This document shows positions 17,068 to 23,797 of a DNA stretch of 23,797 nucleotides, in pieces (position 1 is the stretch's first letter; each line of letters opens with the position of its first letter). The notes beneath the pieces are model-generated. The model was not told the origin of the DNA. It did not search any database and saw only the letters and a program-made list of their open reading frames with translations. The stretch is from an uncultured Bacteroidota bacterium. GTDB lineage: Bacteria; Bacteroidota; Bacteroidia; Chitinophagales; Chitinophagaceae. Where the stretch lies: the NCBI GenBank assembly GCA_938008665.1, contig CALLKA010000174.1, positions 1 through 23,797 of the forward strand, read 5' to 3'. The position numbers and the translations under genes are program-made.

Positions 17068-17841
17068 ATGGCTTCATTAAAAAATCAAATTCCCAATTTC
17101 ATCACACTCCTAAATTTATTTTTTGGATGTTGGGCAATTGTATATGTTTTTCAAGCAGGTGCAATGGCAACAATTGATGAAACAGGCGGAATGATTATTG
17201 AAATGCCTGAGCAATTATATATGGCGAGTCTGTTAATTGGAATTGCTGCGGTGATTGATTTTTTTGATGGATTTGTTGCAAGATTATTAAAAGTTTCTTC
17301 TGAGATGGGAAAGCAATTGGATTCTCTTGCGGATGTGGTGAGTTTTGGCGTAGCGCCCGCATGTATCGTATTTCAGTTTTTAAAAATGTCCATGGCAAAT
17401 GATGTAAATGCGTTTAGCCATAATTCAATATTATTAGCGCCTGCTTTTTTAATACCCATGGCTGGGGCGTATCGTTTGGCTAGATTCAATTTGGATCAAA
17501 CACAAACCACCTATTTTAAGGGCGTACCGATCCCCATGATTGGTTTATTAACTGCTGCATTACCTTTAATTTATTGGCAATCTGGGATAGTAGCACAATT
17601 GATGTTAATGCCGGCATTTTGGTATGGGTTTATCATTTTAGTTAGCTATTTAATGGTGATGAAAACACCCATGTTGGCATTAAAAGGGCTTGCTAATAAA
17701 CGAAAATTAGTCATTCCATTACTCCTGTTTGCAATAGAGATAGTACTGACCGCATTTTTTTATAAATGGTTGGCGATTCCATTTGGCTTTATGGGGTATT
17801 GCTTAGTATCTTTGTTGTACAAAAAAACAATTATTCAATAA
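17068..17841 (+). CDS. pssA: CDP-diacylglycerol-serine O-phosphatidyltransferase
   Basis: A 257-residue inner-membrane enzyme that makes phosphatidylserine, the precursor of phosphatidylethanolamine. The CDP-alcohol phosphatidyltransferase signature DG-x2-AR-x8-G-x3-D-x3-D is perfect: Asp67, Gly68, Ala71, Arg72, Gly81, Asp85 and Asp89. About seven to eight hydrophobic segments are visible. The start IPNFITLLNLFFGC, with its NFITLLNLF core, is typical of the PssA (type II) branch, which separates it from PgsA. The phosphatidylserine decarboxylase gene is not in the window. purS begins 6 bases after the stop. Confidence 0.92.
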   Translation: MASLKNQIPNFITLLNLFFGCWAIVYVFQAGAMATIDETGGMIIEMPEQLYMASLLIGIAAVIDFFDGFVARLLKVSSEMGKQLDSLADVVSFGVAPACIVFQFLKMSMANDVNAFSHNSILLAPAFLIPMAGAYRLARFNLDQTQTTYFKGVPIPMIGLLTAALPLIYWQSGIVAQLMLMPAFWYGFIILVSYLMVMKTPMLALKGLANKRKLVIPLLLFAIEIVLTAFFYKWLAIPFGFMGYCLVSLLYKKTIIQ

Positions 17842-17847
17842 TTCTAT

Positions 17848-18096
17848 ATGATATATCAAGTTCAAATTAAGGTGATGCCATTAAAGGATTTATTAGATCC
17901 TCAAGGAAAAGCAGTTTTAGGCGGTTTACATAATTTAGGTATGAATGGGGTAAGTGATGTAAGGGTTGGAAAGCATATCACTTTACAAATTGAAGCAGGA
18001 TCTGAAACTGATGCAAAAGCGATCGCTGAGGAGGCTAGTAAAAAATTATTGGCAAATGCGGTGATGGAATATTTCGAAATTGAAGTTATTCAATAG
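17848..18096 (+). CDS. purS: Phosphoribosylformylglycinamidine synthase subunit PurS
   Basis: An 82-residue protein with the PurS fold. It has the MPLKDLLDPQGKAV start, the helix LGGLHNLGM, the strand pattern VSDVRVGKHITLQIEA, and a C-terminal strand ending YFEIEVI. PurS bridges the small-type PurL and the glutaminase PurQ in the fourth step of purine synthesis. Its presence implies this organism uses the three-subunit enzyme in place of the single large PurL. Neither purQ nor purL is within the window, so the complex is encoded at separate loci. The gene is packed between pssA and rsmI. Confidence 0.93.
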   Translation: MIYQVQIKVMPLKDLLDPQGKAVLGGLHNLGMNGVSDVRVGKHITLQIEAGSETDAKAIAEEASKKLLANAVMEYFEIEVIQ

Positions 18097-18140
18097 TTTT
18101 TTTTTGCTGAGCTTACTTTTTTAATTACTTAATTGTTTCC

Positions 18141-18809
18141 ATGTTATATTTAGTTCCTACGCCTATTGGAAATTTAAAGGATTTTACTTTTAGGGCAATT
18201 GAGGTTTTACAATCCGTTGATTTTATTTTATGTGAGGATACGCGTACCTCATCAAAATTATTACAGCATTACAAAATACATAAGCCCTTAACGCCTTATC
18301 ATCAACATAATGAGCATAAGGTATTGGATCATTTGGTACAACAGTTACAGGCGGGAAAAAATATTGCATTAATAACGGATGCTGGGACGCCCGGAATTTC
18401 TGACCCAGCCTTTTTATTAGTACGCGCGTGTAAAGCTGCGGGTGTAGCTATTACAAGTTTACCAGGAGCTACCGCATTTGTACCAGCATTGGTAAATAGT
18501 GGATTACCGGCTACACGATTTATATTTGAAGGGTTTATCCCACTAAAAAAAGGACGTAAAACATTAATGGAATCCTTGGCAAACGAGGAACGCACCATGA
18601 TATTTTATGAAAGCCCTATGCGACTCGTAAAAACCTTGGAATTATTCGCCACCCATTTTGGTGCAGAGCGAAAGGCTTCCGTAAGTAGGGAGTTGACAAA
18701 AATATACGAGGAAAACATTACCGATACCTTAAGCAACCTGGTTAAATACTTTTCAGAAAAGCAAGTAAAAGGGGAGATCGTGATCGTAGTTGAAGGAAAA
18801 AATGATTAA
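18141..18809 (+). CDS. rsmI: 16S rRNA (cytidine1402-2'-O)-methyltransferase
   Basis: A 222-residue tetrapyrrole-methylase-fold enzyme that methylates the ribose of C1402 in the decoding centre. Signatures: LVPTPIGNLKDFTFRAIEVL at the start, CEDTRTSSKLL, LITDAGTPGISDPAFLL, SLPGATAFVPALVNSGLP, and MIFYESPMRLVKTL. It is about 60 residues shorter than E. coli RsmI because it ends soon after the VVEGK segment, without the C-terminal helical extension; short forms are common in Bacteroidota. It precedes the AraC-type regulator by 8 bases. Confidence 0.93.
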   Translation: MLYLVPTPIGNLKDFTFRAIEVLQSVDFILCEDTRTSSKLLQHYKIHKPLTPYHQHNEHKVLDHLVQQLQAGKNIALITDAGTPGISDPAFLLVRACKAAGVAITSLPGATAFVPALVNSGLPATRFIFEGFIPLKKGRKTLMESLANEERTMIFYESPMRLVKTLELFATHFGAERKASVSRELTKIYEENITDTLSNLVKYFSEKQVKGEIVIVVEGKND

Positions 18810-18817
18810 TATCTAAC

Positions 18818-19987
18818 ATGGCTAATTTAATTTTTATTGGGAGCATCTTTTTGGTTTTTGTAACCATCTATATGCTACTATTCACTAAAAATGCAGCCAA
18901 GTCCTATTCGGATTATGTTTTGTCATTTTTATTACTTGTACATTGCTGGTCAGTTATTTTATTTTTGATTTTATATTCAGAGTACATTTTACTCTTTCCG
19001 CATGTCTTTAAAACAGGACTCCCACTTAATTTTTTGATAGCACCTTTGTCCTATTTGTATGTCAGGGGAGTATTGTATAATGAGAAAAAATTTCAAACAC
19101 GCGATTTGGTTCATGCAATTCCTTTTGTAATTGTGTTTATTAACTATATACCTTTTTATTTACTTCCAGTGAATGAAAAAATTATTGTAATTCAAAATTC
19201 TTTAAATTATTGGCCGGATACATTTAAATATCAGGCTGGTTTTTTACCTGAAAATTTTTCCATCTTATTTAGATTAATCTTAGCAATTATTTATTTGGTG
19301 CTGCAATGGAATTTAATTTTTTCTTATAAAAAAGTGCACAAGGAAAGTTCCATACAGGTTCAAATTAAAAATGTATTGAAATGGCTTAAATTATTTACTA
19401 TTACATCGACAGTTATATTTTTTGGGATTATAGGCTTCATGTTGACAGTGTTTTTTCTACCATCCTATTACGATGATGATTTATTGATGCAAATTCCAAG
19501 TTTGCTTGTTTCAGTTGGTTTCTTTGTTATGGCTGCTTATATATTGACACATCCGGAAATTTTATCAGGGTTGCCCTTTGTAAAGTATAAGGAAGTGCCA
19601 TCAGTTGTCGTCAATGATAAAAATTATAGGTTGCCCTATATCAATGAGGACTATAAGGTGGAAATGGAGAAGATTGTGTTTTTCTTTGAAACGGAGAAGC
19701 CATTTTTGAATAAAGATCTAAATATCAATCAAGTTTCTGTTGCATTGGACATACCATCTCGAGAATTGTCATTCATCATTAACAATCATTTTGACCAGCG
19801 CTTTACTGATTTTTTGAATAAGTATAGGATTGAATATATAACAAAAAAAATTAATAAAGAATATCTATCTAATTTCACTATTGAGGCCATTGCTAACGAA
19901 GCTGGGTTCGCCTCTAAAAGTACTTTTAACCTTGCTTTTAAAAAGTACCATCAATGTACACCGTCCGAGTATTTTTCAAGATTCTAG
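18818..19987 (+). CDS. Membrane-bound AraC-type transcriptional regulator (7-TM plus HTH)
   Basis: A 389-residue protein of two parts. Residues 1 to about 245 contain seven hydrophobic segments (near 3-22, 32-55, 68-85, 97-117, 147-168, 193-218, 225-243), with no signal peptide and a short extracytoplasmic loop around 118-145. Residues about 280-389 form an AraC/HTH_18 domain: a first HTH region with LNINQVSVALDIPSRELSFI and a second with FTIEAIANEAGFASKSTFNLAFKKY, ending with the classic GxxPSEY-like CTPSEYFSRF. Such proteins are thought to sense signals at the membrane while binding DNA. The ligand and targets are unknown. The next genes downstream encode secreted proteins, and an operator-like palindrome starts 30 bases after this gene. 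Confidence 0.88.
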   Translation: MANLIFIGSIFLVFVTIYMLLFTKNAAKSYSDYVLSFLLLVHCWSVILFLILYSEYILLFPHVFKTGLPLNFLIAPLSYLYVRGVLYNEKKFQTRDLVHAIPFVIVFINYIPFYLLPVNEKIIVIQNSLNYWPDTFKYQAGFLPENFSILFRLILAIIYLVLQWNLIFSYKKVHKESSIQVQIKNVLKWLKLFTITSTVIFFGIIGFMLTVFFLPSYYDDDLLMQIPSLLVSVGFFVMAAYILTHPEILSGLPFVKYKEVPSVVVNDKNYRLPYINEDYKVEMEKIVFFFETEKPFLNKDLNINQVSVALDIPSRELSFIINNHFDQRFTDFLNKYRIEYITKKINKEYLSNFTIEAIANEAGFASKSTFNLAFKKYHQCTPSEYFSRF

Positions 19988-20016
19988 TTTTTACGTCTAA
20001 TTTTCTATTAAAATCA

Positions 20017-20037
20017 TGTGAATTTCTGAAGTTCACA
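20017..20037. promoter_or_regulatory. 21-bp near-perfect palindrome, operator-like
   Basis: Left arm TGTGAATTTC (20017-20026), central T, right arm GAAGTTCACA (20028-20037): 9 of 10 base pairs are complementary (the only mismatch is at 20023/20031). It lies about 100 bases upstream of the T9SS-protein ATG and just after the AraC-type regulator gene. No T tract follows and no loop is left at the centre, so it reads better as a protein-binding site than as a terminator. Arms TGTGA/TCACA recall CRP half-sites, but the 11-base spacing does not match CRP (6 bases). Confidence 0.45.
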
Positions 20038-20134
20038 CAGTTTAAGAGTGCTATTGATCCAACTTAGCTTCTGGTGGAACTATTTTTGAATGTTAATCTC
20101 GCATTTAAAAATATTCTAACTTTTCACTTTCATA

Positions 20135-20662
20135 ATGTGCTCATTCCCTTTTGGCCGTCTTATCCTTCTTATTCTTTTATTCCTTTCCACTGGATATTCA
20201 AATATTCATTCCCAATCCATCACTCCCAATACCCTAAATAATGGGGGAGGAACAGCGACAAATTTGGACTGGAGTATGGGGGAGTCGGTTTCGATCGCTA
20301 ACTTTTCAACTCCCAATTACTTTTTAAATACGGGGGTACTCCAACCGTTCACAACTGTTGTCACTGCCATTAATGAATACGGTCCGGCAGTATATGGCAA
20401 TCAAATTACCATTGGCCCAAATCCCACCACTAATCTTGTTCATTTTAAAGGAAACTTTACCCAAACGGGCAAGTTATCCATCCAGGTCATCGATGCTAAA
20501 TCATCGGTGTTACTCACCCATGATGCTGGAACTATTTTCAGTAGTTATGAAAAGGACATTTTCATGGACAATTACCCTTCTGGGATATTTTATGTCAAAG
20601 TATCTTTTAAACCAACCAATGGTTTGGCTAAAACAGGTATTTATAAAATCATAAAACTTTAA
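20135..20662 (+). CDS. Small secreted protein with T9SS type A sorting domain
   Basis: A 175-residue protein with a signal peptide (hydrophobic core LILLILLFLS, cut near IHSQS) and a C-terminal type IX sorting domain of about 80 residues: ITIGPNPTTNLVHFKGNF opens it, and it closes with GIFYVKVSF and YKIIKL. Between them lies a short segment with NGGGTATNLDWSMGESVSIANF and a TGVLQPFT end, a pattern common in Bacteroidota proteins that are little more than a short beta domain plus sorting signal. The sorting domain directs transport through the T9SS to the cell surface or medium. It is followed after 24 bases by the fibre-like gene. TAACTTTT at 20117-20124 is a one-mismatch -7 box. Confidence 0.82.
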   Translation: MCSFPFGRLILLILLFLSTGYSNIHSQSITPNTLNNGGGTATNLDWSMGESVSIANFSTPNYFLNTGVLQPFTTVVTAINEYGPAVYGNQITIGPNPTTNLVHFKGNFTQTGKLSIQVIDAKSSVLLTHDAGTIFSSYEKDIFMDNYPSGIFYVKVSFKPTNGLAKTGIYKIIKL

Positions 20663-20686
20663 TAGATCAATTCTAATTAAGCACCT

Positions 20687-21295
20687 ATGCAAAAGCAATC
20701 ATTACTTTTCAAGTTTTTACTATGTTTACTTTTTATCGTAATGATAAAAACAAATAGCTATGCACAAACTGGATTAAATTTCCAGGGTGTAGCACGCAGT
20801 AGTAATAATGTAATTATTGCGTCACAACAAATTAGTTTGCGACTAAGTATTTTACAAGGATCAGCAACGGGTAGTGTCGAGTATAGTGAAACAAGAAAAG
20901 TAACCACCAATGCCCAGGGTTTGTTTGCAGTAGTGATAGGTGATGCTGATGCAACAAATACCATTGGAAGTTTTACAACCATTAACTGGAAAAATACCCC
21001 TAAGTTTTTAAAAATTGAAATGGATGCAAATGCGGGTAACAATTACACCACCATTGGTACCACGCAGTTCCAATATGTGGCTTATGCCCAATTTGCAAGT
21101 AGTGTGGATGCGGAAAATATAATAGGCGTTGTGCCCGTCGCTCGGGGGGGCACGGGTGCGACTAACCTTACTGCATTAAAAACTGCATTAGCTTTAGATA
21201 AAATAAATAACACGCCGGATATAGATAAGCCAATTAGTACTAAAACACAAGCCTCATTGGATATTAAATTAAATGCTGCTGATACAAGTAAATAA
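20687..21295 (+). CDS. N-terminal part of a long exported fibre-like protein, cut by a nonsense codon
   Basis: A 202-residue product as the sequence stands. The signal peptide occupies 1-26 (LLFKFLLCLLFIVMI core, cut near SYAQT). An N-terminal domain, starting with a GLNFQGVARSSNNVIIA segment and continuing to about residue 140, is typical of large Bacteroidota surface proteins. Phage-tail-fibre-like motifs follow: ARGGTGATNLTALKTALAL and DKINNTPDIDKPISTKTQAS. The frame meets TAA at 21293-21295 in the middle of a 22-codon repeat, where the next copy has TAT (Tyr). The same frame then stays open to the end of the window. I read this as the front of a giant gene carrying a point nonsense mutation or a sequencing error. 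It also holds a run of seven G at 21144-21150. Confidence 0.75.
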   Translation: MQKQSLLFKFLLCLLFIVMIKTNSYAQTGLNFQGVARSSNNVIIASQQISLRLSILQGSATGSVEYSETRKVTTNAQGLFAVVIGDADATNTIGSFTTINWKNTPKFLKIEMDANAGNNYTTIGTTQFQYVAYAQFASSVDAENIIGVVPVARGGTGATNLTALKTALALDKINNTPDIDKPISTKTQASLDIKLNAADTSK

Positions 21296-21358
21296 ACTAA
21301 GCAAACGTATACTGATGCGGCATTGTTGACAAAGTTAAATGCTGCAGACACTTTAAAA
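21227..21358 (+). repeat. 22-codon tandem repeat spanning the nonsense codon
   Basis: Two adjacent 66-base units with a third partial copy after them. Translated, they share the pattern (Y)TKx-YTDxxLxxKLNAADTxK: unit 1 at 21227-21292, unit 2 at 21293-21358, partial unit 3 from 21359. The first codon of unit 2 is TAA, while the first codon of unit 3 is TAT. Confidence 0.7.
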
Positions 21359-23797
21359 TATACTAAAAAATATTATACGGATTCATCACTAATAACTAAA
21401 TTGAATTTTACTGACACTGCGAGTATGTTAAGTAATCGCATCGGGAAGGATACGCTTAATTTATCAGCAAGAATAAATGCAAAAGCGAATACTACAGATT
21501 TAAATACAGCTTTATTATTAAAAGCGAATACCTCGGATGTAAATACGATTTTATTAAGTAAACTCAACAAAATAGACACTTCTTATTTATTGCAAAAAGA
21601 AGATACATCCACCTTATCCAATAGAATTAATTTAAAAGCAAATACTTCTGATGTAAATACCAGCTTATTAAGCAAGCTCAATAAAATAGACACTTCTTAT
21701 TTATTACAAAAAGCAGATACATCCACCTTATCCAATAGAATTAATTTAAAAGCAAGCACTTTAGATGTCAATACAAGTTTGGGACTTAAAGCGAATGCAT
21801 CGGAGGTTGCAATAAGTTTAGCAAACAAAGTAGATAAAGTAACAGGCAAGGAATTATCTACAAATGATTACTCAAATGCTGAAAAGACAAAGCTGGCAGC
21901 CATCACCGGAACTAATAGTGGCGATCAGGATTTAAGTAGTTACGCAACTATTACAGCACTTGCACTTAAGGCAAATGCTTCGGATGTAACAACGAGCTTA
22001 GCTTTAAAGGAAAATATCTCTAATAAATCTAGCGCAGCTGATTTAGGTGGACTATCCCCGAGTGACTTATTATTCCCAACACAAAAAGCCGTAAAAGATT
22101 ATGTGACTGCTAATGCAAGTAGTGGTAGCGTGGCTGATGGAGGCATTACAACGATAAAGTTAGCGGATGGCGCTGTAGCTGATGCTAAACTTGCTACTGG
22201 AATTAGTAAATCAAAAGTTGGATTAGGAAATGTGGAGAATACTGCATTAAGCACATGGGCTGGAAGTAATAATTTAACTACAGTTGGCACAATTACTAGC
22301 GGAACCTGGAGTGGCACTGCTATACCTTTAAATAATGGAGGAACAGGTGCAATAAATGCTGAAGCAGCAAGAGCTAATTTGGGATTAGTTATTGGGACAG
22401 ATGTACAAGCCCCATTAGTGGCAGGTACAGATTATCAAATTCCTTTAACTGCCGGTACAAGTTATATAGTACCAAATAGTTCCATTACCGCAAAAACAAA
22501 AATAAAAATCACTTATGATACTAAAGGTTTGATAACTGCAGGGTCAGATGCAACCACAGCAGATATTGCTCCAAGTACTGATAGAAACTATGTAACTGAT
22601 GTTCAAGCGGGAGTTATTTCAAATACAATTGGCATAAATACAGGAGATGAAACTATAAGCTCCATAAAATCTAAATTAGGTATTACAATGCTAAGCGGAT
22701 CAAATACCGGTGATCAAACAAATGTTACTGGTAATGCAGGTACTGCAACTAAATTAGCTACTGCAAGAAAAATAAATAATGTCGATTTTGATGGTAGTGT
22801 AGATATAACAGTAAATGTAGATGCAGGAACATTAACAGGTACTACATTAAATTCTACGGTAACAGGTTCTAGTTTAACGAGTGTTGGTACATTAGCTAAC
22901 TTAACGGTGACCAATCCAATAGCAGGAAGTATAACAGGCAATGCTGCCACTGCCACAACAGCAACAACTGCGGGAAACATAACTGCGACAAGTAATACAA
23001 CATTAACTTCCTTATCAAATTTAAATACGGTTGGAACTATCACTAGTGGTGTATGGAGCGGAACTACGGTAGCAGTTGAAAATGGAGGTACTGGTGCAAC
23101 AAATGCTACAGCAGCAAGAGCGAATTTGGGATTAGCTATTGGTACTAATGTACAAGCTCCTTTAGTTGCAGGTACAGATTATCAAATACCTTTAACTGCG
23201 GGCACAAGTTATATAGTACCAAATAGTGCGATTACTGGTGCAACAAAAACTAAAATTACATTTGATACTAAAGGTTTGATAACTGCAGGCGCAGATGCAA
23301 CTACTGCAGACATTGCACCTAGTACAGATAGAAATTATGTAACAGATGCTCAAGCCGGAGTCATTTCAAATACAAGTGGCATAAATACAGGAGATGAAAC
23401 TACAAGCTCCATAAAATCTAAATTAGGTATTACAACTTTGTCAGGCTCAAATACTGGTGATCAAGTACTTCCAACTTTAGTAAGTTTAGGGGCTGTTCCA
23501 ACTTCAAGAGTTATCACGATTAACGGCACAGGCTTAGACTTAAGCTCAGATAGGTCTTATACTATAAATACAGGATTAACTTTAACTGATTTAGAGTCTT
23601 CAAATGTGAAAGCGCAAACTTTTCAACTAACGCAGCCTACTGCTATAAATTCAACTACTACTACAACATTAGACTTATCTACTGGAAATTTGTTGGAGCT
23701 TGTGTTAACGGGACCCACTACACTTGCTTTTTCAAACCCCAAAATAGGCACATATATAATAAAGGTCAAACAAGATGGTGCAGGAGGGAAAACGCTT
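21296..23797 (+). CDS. Continuation of the fibre-like protein (834 codons, runs off the window)
   Basis: In the same frame as the gene starting at 20687, 834 codons with no stop reach the last base. Stops would be expected every 15-20 codons in DNA this AT-rich, so the frame is real. An ATG at 21425 could start a separate product, but it has no signal peptide. The sequence is rich in Thr, Ala, Gly, Asn and Ser, and I saw no Cys codon. Order: Leu/Asn/Thr heptad-like repeats to about 21850; VDKVTGKELSTNDYSNAEKT; KLADGAVADAKLATGISK; ITSGTWSGTAIPLNNGGTGA; ATKLATARKINNVDFDGSVDIT; a second ITSGVWSGTTV block; then an STGNLLELVLTGPTTLAFSNP fold near the end. These are tail-fibre and adhesin type modules. 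A C-terminal sorting or self-processing domain, if any, lies outside. Confidence 0.75.
21521..21748 (+). repeat. 114-bp (38-codon) tandem repeat
   Basis: Two consecutive in-frame copies, 21521-21634 and 21635-21748, differ at 2 of 38 residues (Ile/Ser and Glu/Ala). Each runs from KANTSDVNT through LLSKLNKIDTSYLLQK to STLSNRINL. A third degenerate copy starts at 21749 (KASTLDVNTS). The Leu spacing suggests a helical, possibly trimeric coiled-coil stalk. Confidence 0.85.
22334..22717 (+). repeat. 384-bp (128-codon) direct repeat, copy 1
   Basis: Begins at NGGTGAINAEAARANLGL and ends at SGSNTGDQ. By hand alignment it differs from copy 2 at about 14 of 128 residues, with no gaps. The start-to-start distance to copy 2 is 747 bases (249 codons). 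Confidence 0.88.
23081..23464 (+). repeat. 384-bp (128-codon) direct repeat, copy 2
   Basis: Begins at NGGTGATNATAARANLGL and ends at SGSNTGDQ, same length as copy 1. The similarity reaches slightly further upstream into TVGTITSGVWSGT (copy 1 has TVGTITSGTWSGT), so the duplicated module is a little longer than the block marked. Confidence 0.88.

Noticed and set aside
20017..20037. CRP-type operator
   Set aside because: The TGTGA/TCACA ends match, but the spacing is 11 bases and not 6; I keep it only as an unnamed dyad.
20358..20654. 98-codon plus-strand frame inside the T9SS gene
   Set aside because: It lies wholly within the 20135-20662 gene in another frame; the longer frame has a signal peptide and a recognisable sorting domain.
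22099..22317. 72-codon minus-strand frame
   Set aside because: Also antisense to the fibre gene, with the same composition-driven origin.
22714..23043. 109-codon minus-strand frame, Val/Ala rich
   Set aside because: It is the reverse of the Thr/Ala/Asn repeats in the fibre gene; its composition mirrors that bias and shows no domain.
20687..23797. Prophage or phage remnant
   Set aside because: Tail-fibre-like motifs are present, but there is no integrase, capsid, terminase or lysis gene in the window, and the protein has a Sec signal peptide.
1..23797. tRNA genes, CRISPR arrays, insertion sequences
   Set aside because: I saw no cloverleaf-like sequence, no regularly spaced short repeats with unique spacers, and no transposase frame or terminal inverted repeats; without a dedicated search this is a visual judgement.

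Overview
The window is AT-rich chromosomal DNA of a Bacteroidota bacterium, most likely of the Chitinophagaceae type. The pointers are a PorD/DUF4835 protein next to a DUF4296 lipoprotein, a type IX secretion (T9SS) sorting-domain protein, several TAnnTTTG-type -7 promoter boxes, and an almost complete lack of strong Shine-Dalgarno sequences. Genus-level placement is inference. Positions 1-20,000 are dense housekeeping genes; 20,000 to the end is a surface-protein locus.

Layout. (1) 1-1,397, plus strand: the end of an unseen gene and its terminator, then porD and a DUF4296 lipoprotein that share an ATGA overlap. (2) 1,460-3,187: a peroxiredoxin with its own -7 box, converging through a two-way terminator on an RlmI-type rRNA methyltransferase. 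(3) 3,308-5,057: grpE-dnaJ, ending in a second two-way terminator. (4) 9,173-5,104, minus strand: sodium/solute symporter, O-methyltransferase, glucosaminidase with LysM modules, and hypoxanthine phosphoribosyltransferase, tightly packed. (5) 9,258-9,797: a LOG-family protein whose 3' end overlaps that of the next minus-strand gene. (6) 13,517-9,784, minus strand: trpS, deoxynucleoside kinase, GlcD-like FAD oxidase, and a small outer-membrane-like protein. (7) 13,598-19,987, plus strand: recG, Xaa-Pro aminopeptidase, pssA, purS, rsmI, and a membrane-bound AraC-type regulator, mostly with gaps of a few bases.

(8) 20,000-23,797, plus strand: a near-perfect 21-bp palindrome, a small T9SS-sorted protein, and then a very long exported fibre-like protein. 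That protein starts at 20,687, has a signal peptide, and is built from motifs typical of phage tail fibres (GGTGAT..AARANLGL, VDKVTGK.LSTNDYS, ATKLATARKIN). It contains a 22-codon repeat, a 38-codon tandem repeat and a 128-codon direct repeat. Its frame is cut by one TAA at 21,293-21,295 and then stays open for all 834 remaining codons. Comparison with the neighbouring repeat copy shows that the TAA sits where the other copy has TAT (Tyr), so it looks like a single-base nonsense change or a sequencing error, not a natural gene end.

How the parts may work together. Regions 1-7 are ordinary metabolism, translation, proteostasis and envelope functions. The most interesting stretch is region 8 with the 7-TM/AraC regulator just upstream: a sensor-regulator, an operator-like palindrome, a secreted protein and a repeat-rich surface fibre that could change length or expression. 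That linkage is inferred from position only.
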